From Boswellia sacra (Eukaryota > Streptophyta > Magnoliopsida > Sapindales > Burseraceae): a DNA stretch of 64,000 nucleotides. Below, one piece after another: positions 8,680-22,200 of the stretch (position 1 is its first letter; each line of letters starts with the position of its first letter). Location: contig SNVD02002607.1 in the NCBI GenBank assembly GCA_013180625.2, forward strand, positions 1 to 64,000. The letters are read 5' to 3'. Position numbers and translations under genes: made by a program. The notes beneath the pieces were generated by a model. It made no database searches. It was given only the letters and a program-made list of their open reading frames with translations, and had not been told where the DNA came from.

Positions 8680-11030
8680 AATCTATTTTGGATTAGATTA
8701 CAAAAGCAAGTAGAGGCAACTTTTGAAAATGTGATTTTGAAAAGCTAAAATTTGGACAAACTAAAATACAAAAATTATCCTTAAAATATAATATAGATCC
8801 AAAGATACCCTTAAATATTAAAATGTTAAAATTAATTAATTTGTTAATAAAATAAAATATATTTTACATTTTTAAAATTACTTTTGAAAGAATTTAAAAT
8901 TGTTATAGGAGCACAGTGCTATCTCCAGCCACCATCCACTACCGGCACCGTAGATTGACACGTGAAGAGACACTGCCAGCTTCAGGAGGTTCATGAAAAG
9001 CAATTGTTTATGAATCCACTAATTGTTTCAACATTTTGGTCGTAAATCAATAGGATTGATTGGTTAAATTTTCTAGATCAAAACTTTAACTGTTCAATTT
9101 GGCTGATCTACAATTGAAATAGCAAAACCCTCAGTGGATCCCTGCACAAAGGCTTTTGGACGAGTCTCCTGGAGCTGGTGGTATCGCTTGATAGGTATCT
9201 ATTTATGTATCATTTTCATATCAATTTATCTATGTTTCTTTGCTATAATCCTTGGTATTTTTATGTTTTTGTGTGGTTTTGATGTTTGTAGGAGTTTTGG
9301 AGGAACTTGCACCAAAGTAAAGTAAAACCCTTCATTTTCACCTCTGCTAGTCAATCATCTGCTCGGATTTAATTGTATTTATATACAATGAACTAGATAA
9401 CATGTTATATACCGTTGGAAAGCTCTCGAAATCTATTTTCTAGAGAAATTTACGGTTCATAAATCCATTCAGTGTACCGAAAGTTATAATTAAAACAGTG
9501 TGAGAAATGTAGAAATGTAATTCCACAAATCACTGTAGCATATATAATACGGACACTGTAGCAGGTTACTGTAGTAGAGTATATAAACACATTTTAGGGT
9601 TTTATTTGAATAACTTGAAGAGGGGAGAACGTGTGGGAGGCAGCATTTCTGGATTTCTCTCATCCCTTGAAGTTCTTGAAGAGAAAGAAGGCTTGGAAAG
9701 AGGAAGAAGTACAATCCTAAGGAGATTCATCTACAAAGAAGATTTTCAAAGGATTTGCTAAGTTTTTCTTTTCCTTTTCAATTCTGGAATTTCTCTGTAT
9801 TGTATTTATGTTGTGTTTAAACATGTGTAACCGAATCTGAATTGGTTGAGAGTGATTTCAAAGCCCTTGATATGGTTTTTGTGAGTTGATTGTGCAAGAA
9901 ATTGTTATCCAATTCTCTAATTGAAATTTGCTTGTATTTTCCCATGTCTAATGCTTATGATTGCTTGCTAATTGTATTTGGAATGGCCAATTGAATATAA
10001 TCTGGATATTGTCTATTGCTAGATTAGAAATCTTGATCCGTAATTGTCTTGAATTTCTAATCATTAGTAGCAAAATTGTGATCAGAGATTGCAATTGGAG
10101 AATACAACCTAAGTTAAATAATCCGGGCTTGTGTGTTTATTGCTTAGATCAACCTATCTTTCTTATCGTAATGCATCCATTGAATTAAATTTAGAGAGCT
10201 TGTTCTAGGTTGTTTAATGGATAGAGATTAAATAAAGAGCCTGTTTATTTAACAACAAAGTAAGGAAAGATTGGGATAACAGAGCTTGTTGTTATCTACG
10301 GTTGATAATTTCAATGGTGTAATTGGATGACAATTCTACAATTAATTCACAAATCCATATCTTGTGGTAGAGAAGGATCCCTTAACCAGGTTTTTCTCAT
10401 TGATTTTTCAATCTATTTAAATTTGCATTGTGTTATTCTTTGCTTGCATTAATATTTCATCTAGTTAATCAATCAACAAAACCCCCCTCATTTAGTTTAT
10501 TGTTGCTTTCAAATAACAAATTCAATTAGAATCAATCCTCGTGGGAACGATATCTTACTCATCACTTTATTACTTGTGCGACTAGTATATTGCTAGTTTT
10601 TGATGAGTCTCCTGGAGCTGGTGGTATCGCTTCATGGGCCAATCGGCAGCGATCAATGGTTGACAGAAGGCAGACGATGGTGGCTCTTCGTGCTTTATTT
10701 TTGAGTTTTTATTTTAATTTAGTTTGATTATTTTTTAATAAAAATAAATAAATATATTTAGTTATTTTATTTTATTATAATATTTAGATTAAATAATAAT
10801 AATGTAAGTTTTTTATTATTTTTTAATTTTATATTTTTATTAAAATTAGCTATTGAAAATCAAGTTTACCAAACACACATTTATAGCTTTTGGACAACAC
10901 AACCATTTTCAACAGCAATTTTATCAAACAACTTAAACTTTTTGAGACAGCACAAGCAACAGATGATTCTTTTTACAACACTTTTCTACAATAATTTTCA
11001 CAGCACAGCAGTCCCAAACACATCCTTTAT
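8680..11030. mobile_element. Decayed AT-rich DNA-transposon-like repeat, interrupted by an insert
   Basis: The right end, around 10860-11025, has phrases such as AGCTTTTGGACAACACAACC and GCACAGCAGTCCCAAACACA. These are typical of a common plant MITE-like family whose ends read TGTTTGGGACTGCTGTGCTG. The left part (about 8690-8830) has AAAGCTAAAATTTGG and AAAATTATCCTTAAA phrases seen in similar elements. No clean terminal repeats or target duplication could be fixed, so the limits are approximate. The 9162-10632 insert lies inside it. Confidence 0.35.
9162..10632. mobile_element. LTR-like insert bounded by 28-bp direct repeats
   Basis: A 28-bp sequence beginning GAGTCTCCTGGAGCTGGTGG occurs identically at 9162-9189 and 10605-10632, 1443 bp apart. 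The sequence between starts TGATAGGT, matching the inverted fragment at 1-140. It contains a TATA box (TATATAAA, 9580-9587) and ends with a segment like the leader of Ty3-type plant retroelements (GTGGGAACGATATCTTACTC, then TATTACTTGTGCGAC). No protein-coding frame is present. A 28-bp duplication is too long for a normal LTR target site, so the mechanism is unclear. Confidence 0.55.
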
Positions 11031-11570
11031 TAGTTTGTATATAAGGACAACCACTTTCGAGAATTATTTTGTCTTGTTATTAACATATTAGGCATATTAG
11101 ATCTTGTGAATATATAATTAACTTTTGGATGTTAATCAAGTCAACCATTAAGTTTTAAGGATTACAAAATCTTAACCGAGGATATATCCTTAGGAATTGC
11201 ACAAGCCTAATCGGATTTCGAACTTTATCTAGATTATTTAAAAGAGTTGTTCTATTCAACTCTTACTTCTACCTCTTCAGCCCCCACTTCTAAATATACC
11301 TAATAAAAAATGTTAAACCTTTATATCTTTCTCATTAGATCCCATTCAAGTCATTAATTGCCGTTTTAATGTATAACTAAGTTTTTAATTGCATGCACTT
11401 CCATCCTTCTAGTTTTGACATTCCGTGTTTATTATTCTCAAAGTAATTACAGCTATGTTTCTAATTTTTCTCAATTTCTTGGCTTTAATGTCAATACTCC
11501 TTAAGTTATCTGTTTGATTAATTATTGCATATTTGATATTGGCTCTTCTTATTCAAACGACAGCGATTCG
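11031..11570. other. Intergenic stretch without a gene
   Basis: AT-rich sequence with no open frame above background, no tandem repeat and no recognised element. Confidence 0.4.
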
Positions 11571-13283
11571 ACGACTTCTTCATCATGACCGCATCAAAGG
11601 TGTTGAAGGATTGGAATGGAAGTGGAACGCTAATCCTAGGCGTGGCGCGAAAGCTTCATGAGGTAGATATTGGTGGGTAACCAACTTGATGTGAAGATGC
11701 AAAAGTTTATGAGCAAAGGAAGCGAGTATTCTCCTAAGCGGCATTAGAACCGTCGATAGGGGATAGACAAGAGAAGAGAATAGCTTCGATACGACCTGCC
11801 CGTCATTGGAAATCTATTCCATGAACCCAAGTCCCGGTCCAAGCTTTCAACTCTGAATGCCTCTGCTATACATAAACCAATTACGAGCTCTTCAATTAAA
11901 TTGAAGGTAATGTTTGTTCATTCTCAAATGTCCATTACCATAAATCTTATTTGTCTTATCATCAAATTATATAGTAGATACTATAATCAATTCCTCTAAT
12001 TATATTGTACGTACTTTATTTAATAATAAAATAACTATTAAATTGAATCATGAGTAAACTAATTTTAATTAAAAATAATTATGAGTAAAATTAAAGCTCA
12101 ATGACAAAAAATTATGAATAAAATAAATAAAGATTCTTAGTTGAACAAATTGTAAGTAAAACCAATTAACTAATAAAAATTCAAATCAATTGATTGAATC
12201 AATAATTTATTTTCGTTTTAATGAAAATCAAGATAATTTAAAAAACAAGGGCCTGACATTGGCGATAGATTGAAAATGCCTAAAGTAGAAAATATCCCAA
12301 AAGTAACACTAATTTTTCCCTAAAACCTCTTCCTCTTCTTCAAACTTCATGCATTCCACCAATAGATTTCCTTTGTAGAGAAAGAAGAGCACCAATCATC
12401 AAAGAGGATGAGAATTTGAATAATGATGACAATGGTGATCCTCGGCTACTTTTGCCTTCTGTTTTTGATCTTTAATAATGTTGTTTATTTTTTATTGATT
12501 TTCAAGACTTCTCTATTCTTTACTTGAATAGTCTCATACAACAGCTTCTTCTGGGGGGAAGAGCAATGCCTTGAAAACACAAAAAGGACGATGTGCGCGG
12601 AGCTGGAAAGAAGCCACTTAGTTCAGTGAAGCCTGCCCTGAATTACTCCTTGAAGAAGCATGAGGATGAGAATTTGAATAATCACTCCACTAGTAATCGT
12701 CGCTACCTATGCTTTCTGCTTGGATTTTTTATTGATTTTCTAGAATCTTCTTTGTTCTTACTTTAATAATCTCATCCTACAGCTTTTGCTACTATCAAGG
12801 AGCTTGGTCTTTCTCTGTATGTTCTTCTTCCTGCTTACGGAAGCAAGCATCAAAGTCTCTGTAGAGACCTTGTCTTTAATCAACGACCGTGATTTGTATG
12901 ACAGTGATGAGGATATTACTTGGAGTTGAGGTCCTGAGACTTAGATGAAGATTCTTTCTGTGTCAATAGTCCTCCAGGTAATATGGTCTTTCCTACTATA
13001 GTCCTCCAGGTAATATGGTCTTTCCTACTAGAACGTGTGTTCAAATGAGCTTCCTTCTTTCATTTTTTTTGATGAAAATTGACCATATGATTTTTGTTTG
13101 CTTGAAAATGACAATGAAGCTTTGGAGAGATTGGAAAATATACACCAATCTGAAAACAATACAGAGTTGCGTCCTCTTAGCAGTCTTGAGTTTTCCAATG
13201 ATTGGGATCTGATGGCTGAAGAGGTAGAGCTTACGACTCAGTGCTTCTCAGCGATAAATTTGTTGGGAAGAGGTTTTTTTTTT
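11571..13283 (+). pseudogene. Unrecognised decayed gene with duplicated segments
   Basis: Several plus-strand stretches look like exons. One near 11822-11906 reads EPKSRSKLSTLNASAIHKPI and is followed by a GTAATG donor-like site. One near 12575-12690 includes GAGKKPLSSVKPALNYSLKK. One at 13098-13286 reads ENDNEALERLENIHQSENN and continues into an acidic tail. A piece with GAGGATGAGAATTTGAATAA occurs at about 12405 and again at 12660, with similar downstream sequence. A perfect 32-bp tandem repeat lies at 12967-13030. The Lys/Ser-rich KKPLSSVKP region faintly recalls plant securin/PATRONUS-like proteins, but I cannot establish this. Frame changes make a functional product unlikely. Confidence 0.3.
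12967..13030. repeat. Perfect 32-bp tandem duplication
   Basis: TAGTCCTCCAGGTAATATGG and the next 12 bases are repeated head to tail at 12967-12998 and 12999-13030. It falls within the decayed gene and shifts its reading frame (32 is not a multiple of three). Confidence 0.9.
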
Positions 13284-15268
13284 TAATAGTATAGCTTTAA
13301 GTTATAAAATTTATATACATATATTTTGATACAAAATCAATAAAAACGAAAGTATCCAGTTACATTTCATATGTTGATTCAAAATCAATTAAAATATATA
13401 TATTGATATTTTCTACTTATATAAAAGAAGGATTAAAAATGTCAAATCTAACTTTTTTAAACTAGCATCTAACATGTGCAGTCCAAAAATTAATAATAAG
13501 CATCTATCAAAATGGCATTTCAACACCCGGCACTCAATTTCAATCTTAAAGCATGATTCAAGTACAAATTTCAATTTTTTTTGCTCAAAATCAAAGAAAT
13601 AATAAAACCCATTAATGGAACCGTAAAAGAGAATGATAGATCTACTTACTTGAGATAACTTTGTCAAGTAACAGAAATTATACAAGTAAAAATCTGAAAT
13701 AAAATTGGAAAAAAAATAAAGATATTATTAAGATAATGGATATAACCTAGTAGGTGAAAGAAAATTGAGAAAACAAAAAAGAGAGAGCAAGATTTCTTAT
13801 TATTTATCTGAATTAGTCTGTCTTAATTAGTCCTTGTCCCAGGCTATCCCATGGTGGAGAAGGGATTGAATAGTCCTAATAATTTGGTCTTATTTTACTG
13901 TTAAGACTATTAAGCCCAATTCACATAAATCATCAAACATGAGTCCAAAATAATTAATCTTTATTTTTTGTCTAGTCCCATGCTAAGCCCATCTTCCAAA
14001 CGAGTCCTAAGTGTTTTAGGTTATAGCATTTTGCATGATGTAAGGCATTTTTTGTTTATAATTCATGGACTTTGCATGGCATGTTGCATGTTACATGTTG
14101 CATCTGTTTCTGTAGACTTTCTATAATAATGGCCTAATAAGACTGTATGGCCATGTTTTGGGCCACTTATCTTGGCCCATTGGGCTTGTAATTTTCAGGC
14201 ATCAACAAATATTAAGAACATTTAATTTTCTGAAAAAATTATAGATAAATTGTCTTAGAAATTATTGGAATTTTATATTATTTTAGTATTTTGTTCAGTA
14301 AGATTATTATGTGAAAAATATACACAACTAGCAATTTGTAAATATGCTATAGCATGATCCTCATCATAGTAGATACTAGTTTGATGTGGTTTTTTATTAC
14401 ATTAGCTTAATATTACTTATGTTTGTCATATCGACGATTATTACCTTTTTATCAGCACATGTACCACATTAACAATACATAGTTCAATAATAGGTATTAT
14501 ATACAATTTCTAAATTAGCAAAATTTCAATAAACATTTCTTAAGATCATAATGAAAAGCATGCGATGTACGTTATTTTAGAAATGTAAAATTTTAACATG
14601 AAATTAGTTTATGTACGAACTCATAAACTTATTTCAATATACAAAGTATATATTCAGTCTTTGAGCTTTAGTGCCGACTCTTTTCCTACCTTGTTCGTAT
14701 CTTTTTAAGTATTAAGGTCATATGATGTATAAAATAGAAAATCTCTTTTTTTGGCATCTTTTAAGTACTCAGTTATATTTATGCGTACTTGAATCATACA
14801 ATTATAAGATCATCTTGGACTACCCCAAGGAGGGGTAGGGACGGATTTTATCAATATGGCTAAAGTTTAACTTGTTTAATAAGTATACTCTTGTGATACT
14901 TGTATTTAAATATACAAAAGAAGTTCTTTAATTAATTTACAACACATAATATGCTCATCGACTCGCACGCAATCATCATGTCATTGAGTTTCTTAAAGAA
15001 TAAGATTGAAAATGATCTAATTACACATTAACGGAAAGTTGTATATGGTATTCTACATGGACATCATTATATTGCATTTCAAGATTTTAGTATTCTCTCT
15101 CACCCCCATCAACCATACTTATTATATGACATTTCATTATTTCATTTCATCAAAAAATGTAAGCAATCACATTCTTCAAGAGGCAATAATTATTGTCGTT
15201 GTTTTGATTTATTGTCATTAATGTTCTAGACCGTTATATTTTACAAAATAAGAATATCATCTAATCAA
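13284..15268. other. Intergenic AT-rich stretch without a gene
   Basis: Short frames at 13413-13685 (minus) and 15039-15221 (plus) are low in complexity and lack any motif. A possible degenerate MITE lies around 13800-14010 (GTCCTTGTCCCAGGC near the left, AGTCCCATGCTAAGCCCA near the right), but no terminal repeat could be fixed. Confidence 0.35.
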
Positions 15269-15743
15269 TTGAAGCAGTTGGATACGCTTGACTTGTAAAG
15301 AAACCTGCTTACAGGTGAAATTTCTGTAAGCTTTTCTCAATTGGATTCTCTTTGTGTCTTGGACTTCTCAAACAACAACTTGTCAGGTGAAATTCCATCA
15401 AGCACTAAGCCACAGAGTTCTGACGCTTCTTCATATGTGGGAAATCCTAACCTTCGTTGGTCACCCCCTCAAAAAAAAAAGTCCAAGAGATAAACCATCT
15501 CAAGATCAAGATGTTACATTAAGTGACGATAGACATGGGTTTATAACTCTGGGCTTTTATGTCAGCATGCTTCTTGGATTCATTATAGGCTTTTGGGGGA
15601 GTTTGTGGCCCTTTATTGTTGAAGAAGTCATGGCGATATGCTTATTTTAAGTTTCTAAACGAATTGAGAGATAAGCTCTACGTCTGGTAGCAAGATACAT
15701 GGCCAAATTGCAGCAGAAGCTAAGAAGCTATTTACGTTGGTAA
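15269..15743 (+). pseudogene. 3' fragment of an LRR receptor-like protein gene (copy 1)
   Basis: The translation gives LRR repeats (SFSQLDSLCVLDFSNNNLSG, then EIPSS), a juxtamembrane loop, then a membrane segment with FITLGFYVSMLLGFIIGFWG. It ends ARYMAKLQQKLRSYLRW before TAA. This is the standard C-terminus of plant receptor-like proteins: extracellular LRRs, one membrane span and a short basic tail, without a kinase. It is broken by a stop in DL*RN (15295), a frameshift at the A-run near 15470, and stops after the membrane region. The rest of the gene is missing upstream. The sequence and its 3' flank (to about 16030) match the end of the larger pseudogene at 27100-28490, so the two derive from a tandem duplication. 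Confidence 0.85.
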
Positions 15744-17589
15744 TATCCCTGCCATTTGGTTAACTTGCCTTATCATCTATTTTAGGGTAGAGTTTTGGTT
15801 GTGGATGAAATCTTTGTTTTCTGACGTTATGCCTTTGAGCTAGCTTTACTAATTAATGGGTGTTGTTTTAATCTAATGTTCCCTGTAACAGCTGCCATAC
15901 CAGGAACAAATCTCTGGCGTTTCTTCTAATTAATGAATGACAGAGTGGGCATTGGAAGCATAGCGGGAGATCATGTGTGTTGTAAGGGGAAGCACCCTCA
16001 TTTCTCTTGATAAAACTTTTCAGGGACCAGTCGACGACCTAGTTGTTGTATACTTAGTTAATTTGTACCCAAGGTTACGTAAATAATACATTTAATCCCG
16101 TTTAGATGTTCTAAATCAGTTCATATACTTATTATCAAGCTTTTTGTATATCTACAAAAATACTCTTCCCATTCATTTTTCTAAGCATGCATATATGTGA
16201 CAAACGTTTCAAAACGAAGTTGCAAATATTATATCCAAATCATCCACAATTTTCACTAGTCTCATTTGATTTATTGATTTCCAACCAATACCATTAATCC
16301 CACATTAAAAGCTTGAAGCAATGACATACTTCATAAGCAAATGGGTCAATAACTTGATTGCCATGATAATGGAAGCTTCATGCCGATGCCCTTAGCCTGA
16401 AGTTGTCCGTAATCGGATTTATAAGCATATATAGCGTCTTTTGTTACAAAGAACAAGATAAACGTAGAAAGGATTTTCCCTTCTAAAGAATATTAAAAGA
16501 TAAAGATCTGAATATTAATACTAAGAATTTAGAAAATTACCCCTTTATATAGCAGATTCCAAAATTTTAATTATTTAAAATTCAAGACCAAACACTTGAA
16601 ATCAATTTTATAAAATTTGATGCATATAATGTTATTTTCGGTAGCAGTGACCCATGGCAGCCAGACAATTGCGTGCAGGAAATATAACAGTGCAACATTA
16701 TGCAGAAAATGCTCCGGATAACAAACAAAAATAAAAATAAAAAATAGAAAACAGCAATTTTTACTCTGTCAATTTAACAGGTTTTTGTAGGGGTCCTGCC
16801 GTTAACCTCGCGGGTTCGGTGAAATTACTAAACTAACCTCCGAGGTTTGGTGAAAATTACGCAAACTAATTTTAATTTCAAAAATAACAGCAAACCCCTT
16901 TCATGAAAACTGACATATACCATATGTAATAAAAAATATAAAAAAAAAGAGAGAGAGATTATTAGAAACATTTTAATGAAGAATTATCACAAATATATTT
17001 TAATATTTTATCATGAAAACTAATTTAATCATAATCCTTATATTATCCAAACTATTCCTCATCGATGATATAAATTAAAAGAAGATTAAGATTAACAGTA
17101 CTTTTAAGAAAATTATAATCGACAACAAATTCACAGTAAAAATAATATTATAAGGAAATTATAATTTATCAATTGATTCCTACCCATCAATAGATTACAG
17201 AATTTCAATTGAACTAGTCATCCAAAAATAAAAAATAAAATATATCTCCATTTTCCTTAAAAATAAAAAAAATCATCTATTAAAAAATAAAAAAATAAAA
17301 ATAAGTGTCATCCACACTACCGTAATTTGTTCATTGCTAATAAATTACAGCCATTTATTTCTCATTTTACCCTTACTTTCTCCAATCTAACATAGTTAAC
17401 CTTTTTAGTCAATAGGGTTTATTCTTATTTGTTAAAACTCAGTTGATTTATTCTTTTTTAACCATAACTGGGTGTGTTTGACTGTATTACCCACTTTTGA
17501 TTGATGATTTAAAAATGCAATAAAAATATACATAAGACTCAAGTTGTGTTGCTTCTCATATTCATCACAAAAACTTTGATTTTGATGAA
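15744..17589. other. 3' flank of the LRR fragment and intergenic sequence
   Basis: 15780-16030 is related to 28180-28490, including GGTGTTGTTTTAAT and GTAACAGCTGC, probably an old 3' UTR with an intron acceptor. 16031-17589 is AT-rich. A segment at about 16770-16920 has GTTAACCTCGCGGGTTCGGT-like text repeated as ACTAACCTCCGAGGTTTGGT, perhaps a MITE relic. The promoter of the next LRR copy would lie here, but no convincing TATA box was chosen. Confidence 0.45.
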
Positions 17590-19290
17590 ATGGAAGTAGT
17601 AATGAGTAGAAAGTCATCCCTCTTCCGAACCCTTTTCATTTTTCTTTTGCTTTCTGGATACATGGAAACTGGCTTTGGTTTCAGTTTAAAAAGTGAGGTA
17701 GATGTCAACATAAAGTGCCTAGAGAGGGAAAGACAAGCTTTCTTGAAGATCAAACAGGAACTGATTGATGACCATGGCCATCTCTTCATGGGGGAATGAA
17801 GAACACAAGAAAGATTGCTGCACTCGGAGAGGTATCTCATGTAGCAACCAAACAGGCTACATTTGCGCCCTCAATCTCAACGTCAAATCTGCGTATGATT
17901 TCCCTTACTTGCCTTTGACAGGTAACGTTAGCTCTTCCTTGCTGGAATTACCACAGTTAAATCATTTAAACTTGAGTTCAATTGATTTTGGAGGACAACA
18001 GATCCCAGAGTTCGTTGGATCCCTCATCAACTTAAGGCTCCTTGATCTCTTCGATGCTAATTTCAGTGGTAGAGTCCCTTATCAACTTGGGGACCTATCA
18101 AGACTGCAATCGCATGCTCTCAGCTCTAACTTTGGCATCTATTTTGCCAAACTTGAGTGGCTTTCTCATCTCTTCTTTGTAAGAAAACTTATTCTACATA
18201 ATGTTGACCTTCTGAAGCAACAGATTGGCGGTAAGTAATTAGTGGGCTTCCTTCTCTGACAGACGTGGCTCTAGGAGATTGCAATCTCCATCGGTCAATC
18301 CTTTATCTAGTTTCTTTATTATTTCTTCCACCTCACTTGCTTTTCTTAACCTCTACAAGAATAATATATCTAATTCAGTACACCCGTGGTTGTTCCACTG
18401 TAGCAACGGCCTTGCTCATCTTGAACTTGGTAACAATGTACAATTTACAAGGCTTTTTTCCAGACGACTTCTCTAACATGACCTCACTCGTGTATCTTTC
18501 CCTCGCCCAAAATTTAATCAATGGTATTCCAGGTTGTTTTAGGAATATCTTTGGATTAAAAACATTGTGGCTGGGATCACAACAATTTACAAGGTCTCGT
18601 TCTAGATGACTTCTGCAACATGACTTCGTTGATGTATCTCCTCTTTGATAATCTAATCAACGGTATTCCAAGGTGTTTTTAGAATTTGTATGGATTAAAA
18701 GATTTAGTGTTGGAAAACAACAGTATCACTGGACAGCTTTCCATGCTAATCTTCAATTTCTTGGGTTGCTTAAGTGACAATTTAGAAAATCTGTATTTAG
18801 GACATAACTCACTTAGTGGTCCACTGCCTGATTTTACCCGATTTTTGTCAATGAAAATCTTATTTACAGACAATAATCGGTTAAAAGGGACCATACCCAA
18901 AAAGGTCGGACAACTTTCCAAGCCTGAGACTTTTGGTGTCTTTTTAAATTCTTTAGAAGTTATGATCACCGAAGTCCACATGTCAAATCTCTCCAGATTA
19001 ACACAGGCATGTTCTTATCTCTCGACTCCTTCACTTTGAACTTCAGCACTCGTTGGATTCCTCCATTTCGACTTCAATATATTGGATTGGCAATTGCAAA
19101 GTTGGGCCTAATTTCCCAAAATTGCTCCGACCCCAAAATGCAGTTTCTTCTCTTGATATTTCCAATGCTGGGATTACTGTAGACACTGTTCCTGATTGGT
19201 TTTGGGACCTGTCTAATTATTTTATTTAAATCTTTCACATAACCGAATGAAAGGTATTTTCCACATATATCAGAGAAGTTTGTTGGGTAC

Positions 19291-22200
19291 TGTAATGCCC
19301 ATTGGGCTATAAGAAAACCCAGTCCAGCCCAGCCCATTTTCCCTTCCTTCTATTAATTATAAGACAGAAAGAAAAAGGGAAAATAAGGAGAGAAGGGGAG
19401 AAGGAGAGAAGGAGACGGGAAGCAAAGACAGAAAATGGGGAAGAGATTTTGGGGCTGCTGTGAAAAAAAAATCCAGGTAATTTTCATAAATTCAAGTCAA
19501 TAATAAGTTATTTTTGTATAATTTATGTAAGAAAATTGAAATTAAAGAGATATTTGGATTTTTAAAATTTTTAGAGAGAGAATATATAGAGAGAGAAGAA
19601 AGATCAAGATGAAAATGAAGTCTTATTTAAGGTAATTGATCATTTTCTTGGTGTGTTTATGGTTTGTCTTGATGAATTTTAAGGTTTAAAATGTTGAAAT
19701 TAAATCTTGGGTTCTGTAAACAGTAGCACTTCTGAAAATTCTTGAAATTTATTGGCTTTGAATCTGATTCTCAAATTTATATATGTTAAAATAGACATCC
19801 TAAGAATTTTTTTTAAAGTTGGAATCACTGAAAAATGTTGAGTATGAAATTTTACACGAATTTTCGAAATTTACTGTTTACTATTGGAAATTCCGTTTTT
19901 CTATAGAAAATCAGTTTTGGGTAAGTTATTTGAGGTATCTAGAAGTCTTCAAAAATTATGAAATCTTGGATACGAGTCTGTATATATGTGTAGTTTAAAT
20001 CTGGAGAGTTTTGTGATTTTAGAAATATATTACAAATTATCATGTATTTTGGAAAAGGAAGAGATCAGTTCTGGAAATGAATTTACAGAATTTTTGTATC
20101 TGGAAAGATGAAGATTTTGAGGCAGTTAATGAACTTGGAATACTATGAAATTTTATATGTCATTAGATATGTATGTGTAGAAGGTTTGTATAAAATTTTA
20201 GACCATTTTGACAAGTCAATTATTTATTAAAAATCAGAGAACAAGAACTATTCTGTTTAAGATGTTTGGAAATGGAGTTAATTAGGATTGATTGGATTAA
20301 GATATAAAATTGGATATTAGAAATTTTAAACATTCAAGTTGATTATGAATTGAATATGATGTGATGAGCTCTTTTATGATGTTAGGATAATAAAGGATAA
20401 ATTCTTTGTTGAAGGATGTGGCCAACTATGTGGAACGTTGATTTTGGAATCAAATCCGAGCTAACCGAGTTGTGCAAAAAAATTAGTGAGTGGATTATAT
20501 TTTGAGAATTTCATATTATATTAAAGTGTATTAGATTTATGGTTTTCCATATGATTTAAGCTATTAGTTTAATTAATTGAATTATATTAAAAGTTTTTAG
20601 AATAGGTAATGATGATTTATATATTTTAGAAATAAGAGTGTGTAAAGTAGTAGATTTTTGAACAGAAGGATGGTTATAGGTGATACTAGTAGATTAGTTT
20701 TTGAATATATAGTAAGCATTGTTTTGATAAGTTTGAGTACAAGAAAAAAATAAAGTTAAGGTGAAAGTTGTAGAATGAGTGTATGTTATGTGTTAATGGA
20801 AAGTAGAAGGTTTTTGTTTATGATTGAAAAAGAGGCATGTACAATTAAATGAATTAGTATAGAAAATTGAGATATTGGGTTATTTTCTTTAAATAAATAC
20901 ATATGTTGAAGAAATGGTGATTTTGGTTAACAAAATGATAAGTGATTTTATATTCAAAATAATAGCAAATTAAAAAGAAAAAGTTTTGGAAATTAGAATT
21001 TAATTCTGCAGGGGTGATAATGCCAAATTCTAAAACTGCCTAGCAGTAAGGGCTAAATTATAAATTTAGAAAACTGTTCCAGAATTTGTAAGGACCTGAA
21101 TGCAGAATTCTAAAAATTTTAGGATAGTCAAAATGATTTGAGTTGAAGCATGATATTTAAGATTTTGGAAATCTTCGAAATTCTGAATTAATATTTTTGG
21201 AAATTAGTTAAATTTCGAAGTATAATTATATGAAAGAATGTTGTATAGAATATTATATCGAAAGTATGAGATTTTGAGATAGCTTATAACGAGATGAAAA
21301 GTATTTTATTTTATGAATATTTTAGAAAGTTTTAGAAAGAGCAGAAAATTTATTTTTCTGGATAATTAGAAATATATATGTTTTAGTATTTACTTAACTA
21401 TGTTGATTTAGTATTTTATAGAATTTCTAAGAATTTTAGCGAATACAGAAGAATTCAAGTTAGTTTCTTTTTTATTTTTTGAGGGTAAATAGACTCATTT
21501 GTTTTGTTTGCTTTCAAAGCTAGTTTTTAAAATGATTGTAAGCATACATTTTAGTTTCAAAGTTAGTTTTAAACGATGATCTAGCACTTTTAAGGAAAGA
21601 TTCATGTTTTATATATGAATCGTTTTCTATATTATTATAGATGCATATTTTACCATTTTATAGAAAGTGTAAAAGCAGAACAATTATGATCATATTTTTT
21701 ATAACAATTTGATTTCAAGGATATCTCAAAGTATTTGCAATTATTCTTTTAAATATTTATCATGGATTTTCAAGGATTCAGATATTATGAGTTTCAGCTT
21801 ATATAAGTTTTACAAATTTTGATAAATCTGCTTGAGAAGCAATGGTTTAGCATATAAAGCAAATTTTGAAAAGAAATCAATTTTAGCGAAAAGAAGAAAG
21901 TTTAATTATATTATACTAAGCTAGTACCCAGCTCACTTAGATAGTGAGACAGCGGATTTCAGATAGAAAGATAGAGGCCTTTGGGGCCCGTTCAGATACA
22001 CATAAGGGCTTTGGGTCGTGTGATCTGGACGCTTTAACCCTTTGGGGGTAGTTCTACGCATGCGTATGATCAGATAGTAGGCCTGCGCGATGTTAGATCT
22101 TGCCAGATATAGATAGCTCTGCCTGCGTGATGTAAATCTCACCAGGTATGAGGAGATTCAGATAGTAGGCATGTGCGATGTTAGATCTCGCCAGGTACAA

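Noticed and set aside
17565..17840. Minus-strand frame of 91 codons
   Set aside because: Antisense shadow of the LRR signal peptide and cap.
19074..19337. Minus-strand open frame of 87 codons
   Set aside because: It overlaps broken LRR codons on the other strand and the start of the solo LTR; it is a shadow.
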